Assembly (NCBI GenBank): GCA_020635285.1
Contig: JACKAB010000006.1
Coordinates: forward strand, 62,001-126,000
DNA length: 64,000 nucleotides
DNA from: Ignavibacteriales bacterium
Lineage (GTDB): Bacteria > Bacteroidota > Ignavibacteria > Ignavibacteriales > Melioribacteraceae
Reading direction: 5' to 3'
Made by a program: the position numbers and the translations under genes. A model generated the notes under the pieces. The model searched no databases. It was given only the letters and a program-made list of their open reading frames with translations, and was not told the DNA's origin. Shown piece after piece: positions 1 through 7,853 of this stretch (the stretch's first letter is position 1; each line of letters opens with the position of its first letter).

Positions 1-15
1 CTCAGTATATGTCAT
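1..15 (-). CDS. 5' end of an unidentified gene (partial)
   Basis: On the minus strand an ATG at 15-13 is followed by ACA TAT ACT GAG to the window edge and is preceded by the ribosome-binding-like AAAGGAT about 6 bases upstream. Only five codons are visible, so no function can be given. The AT-rich stretch from 16 to 131 upstream would hold its promoter and contains a Crp/Fnr-like palindrome. Confidence 0.3.
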
Positions 16-79
16 TGTGTATCCTTTTTTATTGTTGAAAGTTACAATTGAAAACTAAGAACAATCAATTAGGATTACC

Positions 80-93
80 TTGACTTAAGTCAG
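80..93. promoter_or_regulatory. Putative Crp/Fnr-type operator
   Basis: TTGACTTAAGTCAG contains the perfect 12-base palindrome TGACTTAAGTCA and resembles the FNR/DNR pattern TTGAT-N4-ATCAA. It lies between the 3' end of a Crp/Fnr gene and a minus-strand start codon at 15, a plausible place for an operator. The link to the adjacent regulator is inference. Confidence 0.4.
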
Positions 94-131
94 ATTTAGT
101 GTCTTTTATAAATTATTTTCTGCAGTATATT

Positions 132-830
132 TTATTCGCAATTTTGCGCAAGTTTTTTAAGTTTTAGATAATTTGTTACAAATATTGATTTACCTTGTAC
201 TCTTATTACTTCCTGATCCTGGAATTTCTTAAATGTTCTAGATAAAGTTTCAGTAATTGTTCCAAGGTAAGACGCAAGCGTAGATTTTGGAATGGCAAGT
301 TTAAAATATGGTTCGGGTAGGTTTTCAGTTTTATTATTCTGAATTTCTTTTATTAGATATTTTGCTAATCTATTTTTCACTTCTTTTGTTGTTAAATCTT
401 CAACTTGAGAAATAAGAGATTTTAACCTTTTGGCAAAACCGGCAAGCATTTTTAATGATATATCGGGTTCGGTTTTTATTAAATTGATAAATCCCTCTTT
501 GGGAACAAACAAAACAATCGATTCTTCAAGAGTCTGGGCACTAACAGGGTAATCATTTCCTTCAAAGAGAGGAATATCTGCAAAAACATTAAAGGGTTTT
601 ATTATGTGTACAACTGCTTCTTTTCCATCTACAGAAGTTTTATAAATTTTTATTGAACCTTTTAACTGAACATAAAAACCTTTATAAAAATCTCCTTCCA
701 TAAAAATAATTGAATGAGAGCTAATTTTTTTTATTTCGCTAATTGATGTGAGTTTACGTAATTGTTCTATGCTCAGTTCAGAAAAGAGTGGAATTGATCT
801 TAATGTTACTTTGTTTTTTATATCATTCAT
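132..830 (-). CDS. Crp/Fnr family transcriptional regulator
   Basis: A 232-residue cytoplasmic DNA-binding regulator. Residues about 15-115 form the cyclic-nucleotide-like beta-roll (for example MEGDFYKGFYVQLKGSIKIY), followed by a dimerisation helix and a C-terminal winged helix. The recognition helix carries E-T-L-S-R, matching the E-x-x-S-R residues with which FNR/DNR proteins read TTGA half-sites. There is no N-terminal cysteine cluster, so it is not an oxygen-sensing 4Fe-4S FNR; a DNR/NnrR-like or other sensor role is possible but unproven. A TTGA-type palindrome sits just beyond its 3' end. It is divergent from the TetR/RND cassette. Confidence 0.85.
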   Translation of the reverse strand: MNDIKNKVTLRSIPLFSELSIEQLRKLTSISEIKKISSHSIIFMEGDFYKGFYVQLKGSIKIYKTSVDGKEAVVHIIKPFNVFADIPLFEGNDYPVSAQTLEESIVLFVPKEGFINLIKTEPDISLKMLAGFAKRLKSLISQVEDLTTKEVKNRLAKYLIKEIQNNKTENLPEPYFKLAIPKSTLASYLGTITETLSRTFKKFQDQEVIRVQGKSIFVTNYLKLKKLAQNCE

Positions 831-959
831 AATATTGAAAACTAAGAGAATCTTATTTTTGATTTACAAGATAAAACAACATTTGTTAAAAATGAAAGTT
901 CATGTAACCAAAATTATGACTAAAATTCGTATAATTTTTCCTCAATATAAAAATACTAC

Positions 960-988
960 TTGACAAACTGAAAATCTTGCCGTATATT
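960..988 (+). promoter_or_regulatory. Sigma-70-like promoter of the TetR/RND cassette
   Basis: TTGACA at 960-965, a 17-base spacer and TATATT at 983-988 form a near-consensus promoter about 40 bases upstream of the first TetR start codon. Confidence 0.6.
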
Positions 989-1008
989 TGTTAGTGATCG
1001 TTAACAAA
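987..1008. promoter_or_regulatory. Putative TetR operator
   Basis: An inverted repeat with arms TTTGTTA (987-993) and TAACAAA (1002-1008) and an 8-base spacer overlaps the end of the -10 element and the expected transcription start. This is the usual position for an autorepressing TetR operator. Confidence 0.55.
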
Positions 1009-1028
1009 CATTTGTGAGAGAAGATATT

Positions 1029-1613
1029 ATGGCAAGATTAACCACAGAAGAAAGACAAAAAACTATTATTGATGAAGCGTTAAATATTATTCATGAGCGT
1101 GGATATGAAGCTTTATCAATTAGAGAATTAGCAAATCGTGTTAAGATTAGCGAACCAGCAATCTATAGGCATTTTCTAAATAAAGAAGACATAATTTTAG
1201 GGATTTTAAGCCGCATAAGCGATTTTGATCAAGAACTTATTAAGAGTGTAAATAAAAAAGATTCCCCTTTAGAAAAATTAAATGAGTTTATAAAATTTCA
1301 TTTTAGCTTTTTGGAAAAAAACAAGCAAATGACTTCAGTAATATTTGCAGAAGAAATATTTACCCAGAGCAATATTCTGAAAGAGAAATTATTAAAAATT
1401 CTAAAACATAGAAAAATGTTAATAGTTGATATAATAGAATCGGCTAAGAGTGATAATAAAATCAAAGAGGTGGATTCAACTGAACTTTCAAAGATTATAA
1501 TAGGCACCATAAGAATGTCGGTTCTAGAATGGAAACTTGGTAATTTTAGTTATTCGCTCATTGAAAGTGGGAATAAAATTATCAAAAATTTAGAAAAGTT
1601 GATATTTAACTAA
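1029..1613 (+). CDS. TetR/AcrR family transcriptional regulator
   Basis: About 194 residues. The N-terminal helix-turn-helix is clear (residues about 8-55: ALSIRELANRVKISEPAIYR followed by HFLNKEDIILGIL), and the rest is an all-helical ligand/dimer domain. I chose the ATG at 1029 because GAGAG lies at a suitable distance in front of it; an in-frame GTG at 1014 would add five residues and bury that site. An operator-like palindrome overlaps its promoter, so it probably represses itself and the downstream second TetR, RND exporter, LolA-like and barrel genes. The ligand is unknown. Confidence 0.85.
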   Translation: MARLTTEERQKTIIDEALNIIHERGYEALSIRELANRVKISEPAIYRHFLNKEDIILGILSRISDFDQELIKSVNKKDSPLEKLNEFIKFHFSFLEKNKQMTSVIFAEEIFTQSNILKEKLLKILKHRKMLIVDIIESAKSDNKIKEVDSTELSKIIIGTIRMSVLEWKLGNFSYSLIESGNKIIKNLEKLIFN

Positions 1614-1646
1614 AAATGTGCAAATTAAATTAATTAGATAGTTATA

Positions 1647-2261
1647 ATGTTATCAAAAGAAAAAATAAACGAAATTAATAACTTAGCAGAAAAATTGATA
1701 AGCGAAAATGGAATATCTAACCTGAATATTTCTCAACTTTGCTTCTCGGCATCAATTAGCAAAAAGACGTTCTATAAATATTTAGGAAACAAAAAAATCT
1801 TTATTGAAAAATATTATTTAAATATGCTCAGAAATGCTTACATAGATGTGATACAAATTATCCAGGAAAGAAATTCATTCTTCGATAAATTTGAAAAAAT
1901 GTCGCAACTTGTTGAAAAGAGAGTCCCTTTATTTAATAATAAAGTTATGGCTGAGTTAAAAAAAAATTATCCGGAAGTTTCATTAAAAATAAATTATTTC
2001 AAAAGTAATAAAATTATTCCCTTGCTAACATTACTCATTGCAAAAGCTCAGCAGAGAAAAATTATTAATGATTTTGATCCGCAAATATTAATCAACATTT
2101 TTTTTGGTTCCATTAGCACAATTTATTATGAGCAGAATAATTTTATAGAAAACCAAAAAACAGATTTAAAATTTAGAGAAGTCTTTGAAATCCTTTTAGG
2201 TGGCATTCTTACAAAAAAAGGAAAAAGTTTTTTAAAACATAAGTTAGTTAGCATTAACTAG
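1647..2261 (+). CDS. TetR-like transcriptional regulator
   Basis: A 204-residue protein with an N-terminal TetR-type helix-turn-helix (LNISQLCFSASISKKTFYKY and the following LGNKK) and a divergent helical C-terminal half. It starts 33 bases after the first TetR gene and ends 13 bases before the RND gene, so it is probably cotranscribed. Two tandem TetR proteins in one efflux cassette suggest either two inputs or a heterodimer; the sequence does not say which. Confidence 0.75.
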   Translation: MLSKEKINEINNLAEKLISENGISNLNISQLCFSASISKKTFYKYLGNKKIFIEKYYLNMLRNAYIDVIQIIQERNSFFDKFEKMSQLVEKRVPLFNNKVMAELKKNYPEVSLKINYFKSNKIIPLLTLLIAKAQQRKIINDFDPQILINIFFGSISTIYYEQNNFIENQKTDLKFREVFEILLGGILTKKGKSFLKHKLVSIN

Positions 2262-2274
2262 GAGTGTATGGCAA

Positions 2275-4566
2275 ATGGAAAAAATATTAAAGCAAACATT
2301 AAAGTATCCTTATTGGATTTTATTAGTAATACTAATTATTTCAGCCGTTTTCTTTTCTAAAATGATTGAAAACTCAAGAATGGAAACCGACCTTGATGAA
2401 TATATGCCGCAAGACCATCCGGCATTTGTTTACAGCGACCAAGCTGAAGAATGGTTTAATATAAAAGACGGAATTATTGTAGCCGTTGAAAATAAAAATA
2501 ATATTTATAACGAAGAAACTCTTAACATAATTATAGAGCTTACAAAGACATTCCAAAAATTACCACAAATTGAAAAGGCTGATGTAACTTCACTCTATAC
2601 GGCAGATAATATTATTGGCACTGAAGACGGGATGGATGTTAAGGCGTTTTATAAAAAAACTCCCACCTCTGCTGAAGATCTTAATGAGTTAAGAGAAAAA
2701 GTAAAAACAAATGAAATGGTTTTTGGCAGATTAGTTTCTGAAGATGAAACTGTTTCCGTTATAATTGCTGCAATAAATGATAATGTTTTTTCTCAAGAAT
2801 TTTACGAGGAAATTCTTACAATTGCAAAACAAGCCGAAACTGAAAACGTAAAAATATATGTGGCCGGAAGACCAATTGTTGAAGGTACAATGGCGCTGCT
2901 TGGACCTGCCGATATGAAAAAAATGGTTCCAATTGTTTTGCTTGTAATTATTGCAGTGCTTTATTTAACTCTTAGAAATGTTCAAAGTACAATCCTAACA
3001 TTACTGGTTGTATTATTCAGTACCGTTTGGGCATTTGGTTTAATGGCCTTGCTCAATATTCCAATCTATGCAGTTTCCACAATGATTCCCGTTATGTTAA
3101 TTGCAATTGGGGTGGCCGATGGTATTCATCTGTTCAGTCATTTACAGCTCTATATTAATAAAAATCCAGAAGCCACAAAGAAAGAAGCAGTCTCTGATAT
3201 GCTTGCCAAAATGTGGAAACCAGTTGTAATGACATCGGTAACAACTGCAGTCGGATTTATCTCACTATTAACTTCTCAAGTTTATCCAATAAAATATTTT
3301 GGTTTATTTACTGCTTTTGGTGTAATGGTAGCAATGGTTTTCTCATTAATATTAATTCCAGCCGGCGTAATGATTTTTAAACTACCTAAACCTAAAGTAA
3401 AAGAAGAAAAAGGTAACGATCATCATTTTGCATTTAAATCAACAATAAAAATATTGAAATACAAAAGTGTTACAATATTTGCAACAATAATAATTGTAGT
3501 TGTTTCAATAGTTGGCATTGGCAAGGTTTGGATTAACTCCAGCTTCTTAGATAAGTTTGAAAGAGATAGTGAAATAGTTCTTACCGATGCGTTCATTAAT
3601 GAACATTTCGGTGGAACATCAACAGTAAATTTAATTTTAGACAGTAAAGAAAAGGATGCTTTCAAAAACCCTGCAGTTTTAAAATTGGTTAATAAAATGC
3701 AAAATGATGTTGTTGATTCGCTTCATCTTGTTGGCAACTCATTTTCATTAACCGATTATATTAACCGTATGAATAAGGTTATGCACGCCGATAATGAAAA
3801 GTTTAATAATATTCCAAATGACCAGAATTTAATTGCTCAATATTTACTTCTTTATGAAATGTCTGGTGACCCTGAGAATTTATGGAAGGTTGTTGATTAT
3901 AACTACAATAAACTTAATGTAAATTTTCAGCTAAAAAGTGATAACTCAAAAACGATAAATGCAGCAATTGCAGAAATAGAAAAATTTCAAGATGATTTTA
4001 AAAAACTTGGAATCGAAATGAAATATGCCGGTTCAGGTTATAAAGGATTAGTGTTTACAGATCTAATATTAGAAGGTCAAATAATGAGTTTAGTACTATC
4101 CCTTATAATTGTAATTCTTCTTCTAGGAATGATGTTCAAAAATATTTGGATCGGAGTAATTGGTTCTGTTCCAATTATAATAACCGCCATTATTGGCTTT
4201 GGTGTTATGGGCTGGGCTGACATTGCTTTAAATACAACAACGGCATTACTTTCCAGCATTGCAATAGGAATTGGGATTGATTATGCGGTGCATTTTATTG
4301 AACAATACAAAATAAATTCACAATCTGGTGATAAACTCTTAACTGCTCAAAAAACTATGGCCCATTCTGGTAGAGCAATATTATTTAATGCAGTTGTGGT
4401 TATTGCGGGGTTTATGGTTCTGCTATTTTCAGTCTTTCCGCCAAACAGAGAATTGGGAGCGCTTGTTTCATTAAATATGTTTATAAGTTTTATTGGTACC
4501 ATTACAATAATGCTAATTCTATTGAATAAAACTAATATTTATTTCAAAAATAAAAAGGAGAAATAA
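2275..4566 (+). CDS. RND/MMPL superfamily exporter
   Basis: A 763-residue inner-membrane transporter. It has one N-terminal helix (about 12-30), a periplasmic domain, five helices (about 215-370, including the conserved GVADGIHLFSH), a second periplasmic domain and five final helices (about 600-755, including GIGIDYAVHFIEQY). This duplicated MMPL/SSD layout, with acidic residues in the fourth helix of each half, is typical of proton-driven RND proteins such as hopanoid or lipid exporters. An AGGAG site precedes the ATG. The downstream LolA-like protein and barrel suggest export of a lipid or hydrophobic compound to the outer membrane; the substrate is inference. Confidence 0.88.
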   Translation: MEKILKQTLKYPYWILLVILIISAVFFSKMIENSRMETDLDEYMPQDHPAFVYSDQAEEWFNIKDGIIVAVENKNNIYNEETLNIIIELTKTFQKLPQIEKADVTSLYTADNIIGTEDGMDVKAFYKKTPTSAEDLNELREKVKTNEMVFGRLVSEDETVSVIIAAINDNVFSQEFYEEILTIAKQAETENVKIYVAGRPIVEGTMALLGPADMKKMVPIVLLVIIAVLYLTLRNVQSTILTLLVVLFSTVWAFGLMALLNIPIYAVSTMIPVMLIAIGVADGIHLFSHLQLYINKNPEATKKEAVSDMLAKMWKPVVMTSVTTAVGFISLLTSQVYPIKYFGLFTAFGVMVAMVFSLILIPAGVMIFKLPKPKVKEEKGNDHHFAFKSTIKILKYKSVTIFATIIIVVVSIVGIGKVWINSSFLDKFERDSEIVLTDAFINEHFGGTSTVNLILDSKEKDAFKNPAVLKLVNKMQNDVVDSLHLVGNSFSLTDYINRMNKVMHADNEKFNNIPNDQNLIAQYLLLYEMSGDPENLWKVVDYNYNKLNVNFQLKSDNSKTINAAIAEIEKFQDDFKKLGIEMKYAGSGYKGLVFTDLILEGQIMSLVLSLIIVILLLGMMFKNIWIGVIGSVPIIITAIIGFGVMGWADIALNTTTALLSSIAIGIGIDYAVHFIEQYKINSQSGDKLLTAQKTMAHSGRAILFNAVVVIAGFMVLLFSVFPPNRELGALVSLNMFISFIGTITIMLILLNKTNIYFKNKKEK

Positions 4567-4567
4567 A

Positions 4568-5350
4568 ATGAAAACATTAAAAATATCTTTGATTTTATTA
4601 GCGTTTTTTTCGCTTCTAAATAATTCAGTTTTTTCGCAACAATTAACTGGATTGAAAATTATTGAAAATGTTTACAACAGAGCTGTTGGAGATGATATGA
4701 CTGCCGATTTAACAATGACTCTTACAAATTCATCAAATGAGAATAGAGTTAGAGAAATTAAGCAATTCTCAAAAGATTTTGGAGATTTAGAAAAGAAAAT
4801 AATGTTCTTTGTTTCACCGGCAGATGTTAAAAATACATCTTTTATGAGTTGGAGTTATGATGAAGCAGGCAAGGATGACGATCAATGGATTTACTTACCT
4901 GCATTGAAAAAAACAAAAAGAATTTCCAGCGATAGCAAGAGCGATTATTTTATGGGCTCTGATTTTACTTACGATGACCTTGGCGATCGCCAGCCAGATC
5001 AAGATGTTCACAAACTTTTGCGTGAGGAAAAACTTAATGGAGAGGATTGCTACGTTGTTGAAAGTATTCCAAAAGATAAAGATTACATGTATTCAAAAAC
5101 TATTACCTGGATTATTAAAGACAAATGGATTGGATTAAAGAAAGAATTTTATGATGAAGATGAAGAATTGTTAAAAATATTAAAAGTCAATAAGTATGAA
5201 GACATCAACGGATTTTGGATTATCACAAATACTGAAATGAAGAACGAACAAAAAGATCACAAAACAATTATGATATTAAAAAATGTGAAAATCAATACCG
5301 GAATTAATGATGACAAATTTACCGAAAGAATTATGACTCGTGGAATATAA
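4568..5350 (+). CDS. Outer membrane lipoprotein-sorting (LolA-like) protein
   Basis: A 260-residue secreted protein with a signal peptide (cleavage near residue 24, after VFS). It fits the LolA/LolB-like fold of the outer-membrane lipoprotein-sorting family found beside RND exporters, with the typical FVSPADVKNTSFMSW and WIYLPALKKTKRISS segments. It begins one base after the RND stop, and its ribosome-binding site AAGGAG lies inside the RND gene end, so translation is probably coupled. It likely binds the exported lipid in the periplasm rather than sorting lipoproteins in general. Confidence 0.82.
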   Translation: MKTLKISLILLAFFSLLNNSVFSQQLTGLKIIENVYNRAVGDDMTADLTMTLTNSSNENRVREIKQFSKDFGDLEKKIMFFVSPADVKNTSFMSWSYDEAGKDDDQWIYLPALKKTKRISSDSKSDYFMGSDFTYDDLGDRQPDQDVHKLLREEKLNGEDCYVVESIPKDKDYMYSKTITWIIKDKWIGLKKEFYDEDEELLKILKVNKYEDINGFWIITNTEMKNEQKDHKTIMILKNVKINTGINDDKFTERIMTRGI

Positions 5351-5385
5351 AAGCAATAGCCAGAATTGAAGACTGGGAATGTGTT

Positions 5386-5464
5386 GTCATTCCGAATTTA
5401 TTTCGGAATCTAAGGCTTTGTAATTTCGCATAATGATAGATGCTGAAATGAATTCAGCATAACA
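5386..5464. repeat. Intergenic miniature palindromic element
   Basis: Two hairpins lie in tandem between the LolA-like gene and the barrel gene: ATTCCGAA/TTCGGAAT (5389-5396/5402-5409) and ATGCTGAA/TTCAGCAT (5440-5447/5453-5460). The outer ends TTGTCATTCCGAA and the reverse complement TTGTTATGCTGAA resemble each other. The arrangement resembles dispersed non-coding intergenic repeats of this group; no second copy was recognised in the window. Confidence 0.5.
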
Positions 5465-5537
5465 AAATTGAATTTATTAAGCCATGTAAAATGACAACGA
5501 AATCTTTGATTGACAAAAAAGAATTAAGGAACAAAAA

Positions 5538-6773
5538 ATGAAAAATAAAATAATTGCAATTCTATTATGCCTAACACAGATTACGTTTGCGCAAAACGTT
5601 GATTTTACCGGCTATGTTAGAAACTACTCTGGAATGCTTGCCGGCAATGGCTCAAATGATTTTGTGATTTTACAAAACACATTTAATCTTAACATCGAAA
5701 AAAATATGAGCGGTTCTTCATTTAAAGTGAATCCAATAATTTATCATAACGACTCTGATAGCATTTCTTTTAATCTTAGAGAAGCCTACCTAGATTTGTA
5801 CTTTGATAGTTTCGATATCCGAGTTGGAAAACAGCAAATAGTTTGGGGAAAAGCCGATGGTGTTTTTATCACCGATATTTTGTCTCCCAAAGATTTATAC
5901 GAATTTTTGTTACCGGAGTTTGATGAAATCAGAATTGGAGTAACTGGTGCAAAGCTAAATTATTATATGGGAGGAAATACACTTGAGTTGGTCTGGCTTC
6001 CGGTTTTTACTCCAACTAATTTACCCAATTCCACTTCTATTTGGTCGCCCTCAATGAGCTTTGCAATGACACCAACATTTGACTACTCAAAACAAGATGT
6101 AAAACCATCGTTGGAAAATAGCGAATTGTTTTTGAAGTATTCTGCATTAACTGAAGCAATTGATTTTGAAATTATGGGCGGGTACATGTGGGATGATGAT
6201 CCGACAGTTTTTAGTTCAATTGTTACAAATAGTTCCGGCAGAAATTTATTTATTACGCCTGAACATAAAAGGATATCACTTATTGGGGGAAGTTTTAGCA
6301 CAACTCTCGGGCCCTTTGTTTTTAGGGGTGAAGGTGCTTATTACTTTGGGAAATATTTTAATACTTCCGATCTTACAGTAAATAATGGAACTGTTGAAAA
6401 GGACTATATTCACTATATGCTTGGCACAGATTTTAATTTATTGGATATTAATTTTAGCCTCCAGTTTATTCAAAAAGCTGTTATGGATTATGAAGAGACC
6501 ATTCAATCTAATGTAATGTTTAAAGATCAATATAATAATATGATGACTTTTCTTGCGCGATATTCAATCCTAAATGAAACTTTGGAGTTCGAGCTATTTT
6601 CATATTATGATTTTGAGTATGACGATGCTCTAATACGTCCGAGAGTTTTATATGATTATTCAGACACAATCAATCTGCAAATTGGAGCCAATATTTTTAC
6701 CGGCACTGAAGGACAATTTGGTCAATACAATAACAACGATATGCTTTATGGAAAAATTAAATACAGTTTTTGA
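5538..6773 (+). CDS. Outer membrane beta-barrel protein of the RND cassette (DUF1302-like)
   Basis: A 411-residue protein with a signal peptide (cleavage near residue 19, FAQ). It shows alternating beta strands throughout and ends in an aromatic residue (KIKYSF), as barrels do. The segment LYFDSFDIRVGKQQIVWGKA matches the RVGKQxxxWG signature of the DUF1302/alginate-export-like barrels that accompany MMPL exporters and LolA-like proteins. It has its own site AAGGAA before the ATG but lies in the same direction as the cassette. It is probably the outer-membrane exit or receptor. Confidence 0.75.
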   Translation: MKNKIIAILLCLTQITFAQNVDFTGYVRNYSGMLAGNGSNDFVILQNTFNLNIEKNMSGSSFKVNPIIYHNDSDSISFNLREAYLDLYFDSFDIRVGKQQIVWGKADGVFITDILSPKDLYEFLLPEFDEIRIGVTGAKLNYYMGGNTLELVWLPVFTPTNLPNSTSIWSPSMSFAMTPTFDYSKQDVKPSLENSELFLKYSALTEAIDFEIMGGYMWDDDPTVFSSIVTNSSGRNLFITPEHKRISLIGGSFSTTLGPFVFRGEGAYYFGKYFNTSDLTVNNGTVEKDYIHYMLGTDFNLLDINFSLQFIQKAVMDYEETIQSNVMFKDQYNNMMTFLARYSILNETLEFELFSYYDFEYDDALIRPRVLYDYSDTINLQIGANIFTGTEGQFGQYNNNDMLYGKIKYSF

Positions 6774-6799
6774 AATCAGAATTTATCAAAGGATTTTAA

Positions 6800-7174
6800 A
6801 TGAAGACAACAATTAAAATTGTGGCATTACTTGCTATGGCGATTGGCATTATGGCCGTTATAACTGGATTAAGAGTAATTGGAGGATTTTTTGATCCTGG
6901 TTATACATATTATCTATCTCTTGTAAGTTATAATGTTATTATGGGAGCAGTCTCTGTAATTGCGGGAATTTTTATTTGGCAGCGTAATAAGAATGCTCTT
7001 CTCTATTCAAAAATTATCACAATCCTTCACATTCTTGTACTAATATCTTTACTAACAATTTTTAAAGATGGAATTTCTATGCACAGTATTGGAGCGATGA
7101 CTTTCCGATCCGTAGCTTGGATAATATTTACAATTATTATTTGGAAAGGAAATAAAGTTGTACAAAATAATTAA
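6800..7174 (+). CDS. Small four-helix membrane protein, function unknown
   Basis: A 124-residue protein with four predicted hydrophobic segments (about 7-27, 41-61, 70-90, 100-118) and short loops. I do not recognise the family beyond a DUF-like integral membrane protein. It starts 26 bases after the barrel gene and is the last gene of the efflux cassette, ahead of a terminator-like hairpin. Confidence 0.6.
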   Translation: MKTTIKIVALLAMAIGIMAVITGLRVIGGFFDPGYTYYLSLVSYNVIMGAVSVIAGIFIWQRNKNALLYSKIITILHILVLISLLTIFKDGISMHSIGAMTFRSVAWIIFTIIIWKGNKVVQNN

Positions 7175-7205
7175 GTTGAATATATCCCCATCAAAATATA
7201 AAAAA

Positions 7206-7233
7206 AGGAAGATGCAATTATTTGCAACTTCCT
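7206..7233 (+). terminator. Terminator-like hairpin after the efflux cassette
   Basis: Arms AGGAAG-A-TGCAA and TTGCA-A-CTTCCT pair with one internal mismatch, 30 bases after the last cassette stop. No strong T tract follows, so this may be an mRNA-end stabiliser. Confidence 0.4.
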
Positions 7234-7853
7234 AAAATTAGATTCACTGAATTATTCTTTTGAAAGAAGTAAATTTGTAGTCTTTAACTTTGAGGGCATA
7301 AAAATTCCGATATTGCAGTTTAATCTGACCTTCATGAGTATGTATTAAAATATTACGATAGTAAGATCTGCCCGAAAATAAAAGTTAGCAAGTTTTTAAA
7401 TATAAAATTTTACTTCATTGGGAAAGATTGGAAATAACAAATAAATTGTAGAATACAACGTCATCGTTAGTCCTACTACTTGACAATTTTAGGAATGATT
7501 TAATTTTCAGTTATTATTGAAAATAATTAATTCGACTGGAATAATTTGTAATTGGCAAGTTACGTTTTCGAGCCCTATCACCAGCTCTCTAAAATATTGT
7601 AAAACAATAACTTAGAAATCCTTTATGTTTTTAAAGCTATTAAAAATTTTTATCAGGGTTTAACGGCCATTTTTTTATTCAACTCAACTTTTTTTTTATA
7701 AATCTCCAAAAACTATAAAAGTTAGATCTCTTTCAGAACAATTATGGAATGAAAAATTTTCCTAAAAAAATCTTTATTTTAACAAAATACCAGAGAAAAA
7801 TATTTAAGACATTCTTGTATTTAAAAATCATTTCTTTTTCCGATTATAGATTT
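7234..7853. other. Gene-free AT-rich stretch
   Basis: About 620 bases with stops in all frames and no convincing start, RNA gene or repeat. It separates the efflux cassette from the histidine kinase and should hold the kinase promoter. Possible unannotated small RNA cannot be judged by eye. Confidence 0.4.

Noticed and set aside
748..963. Open frame of 71 codons on the plus strand
   Set aside because: It overlaps the 5' end of the minus-strand Crp/Fnr gene and its promoter, and has low-complexity AT-driven composition and no ribosome-binding site.
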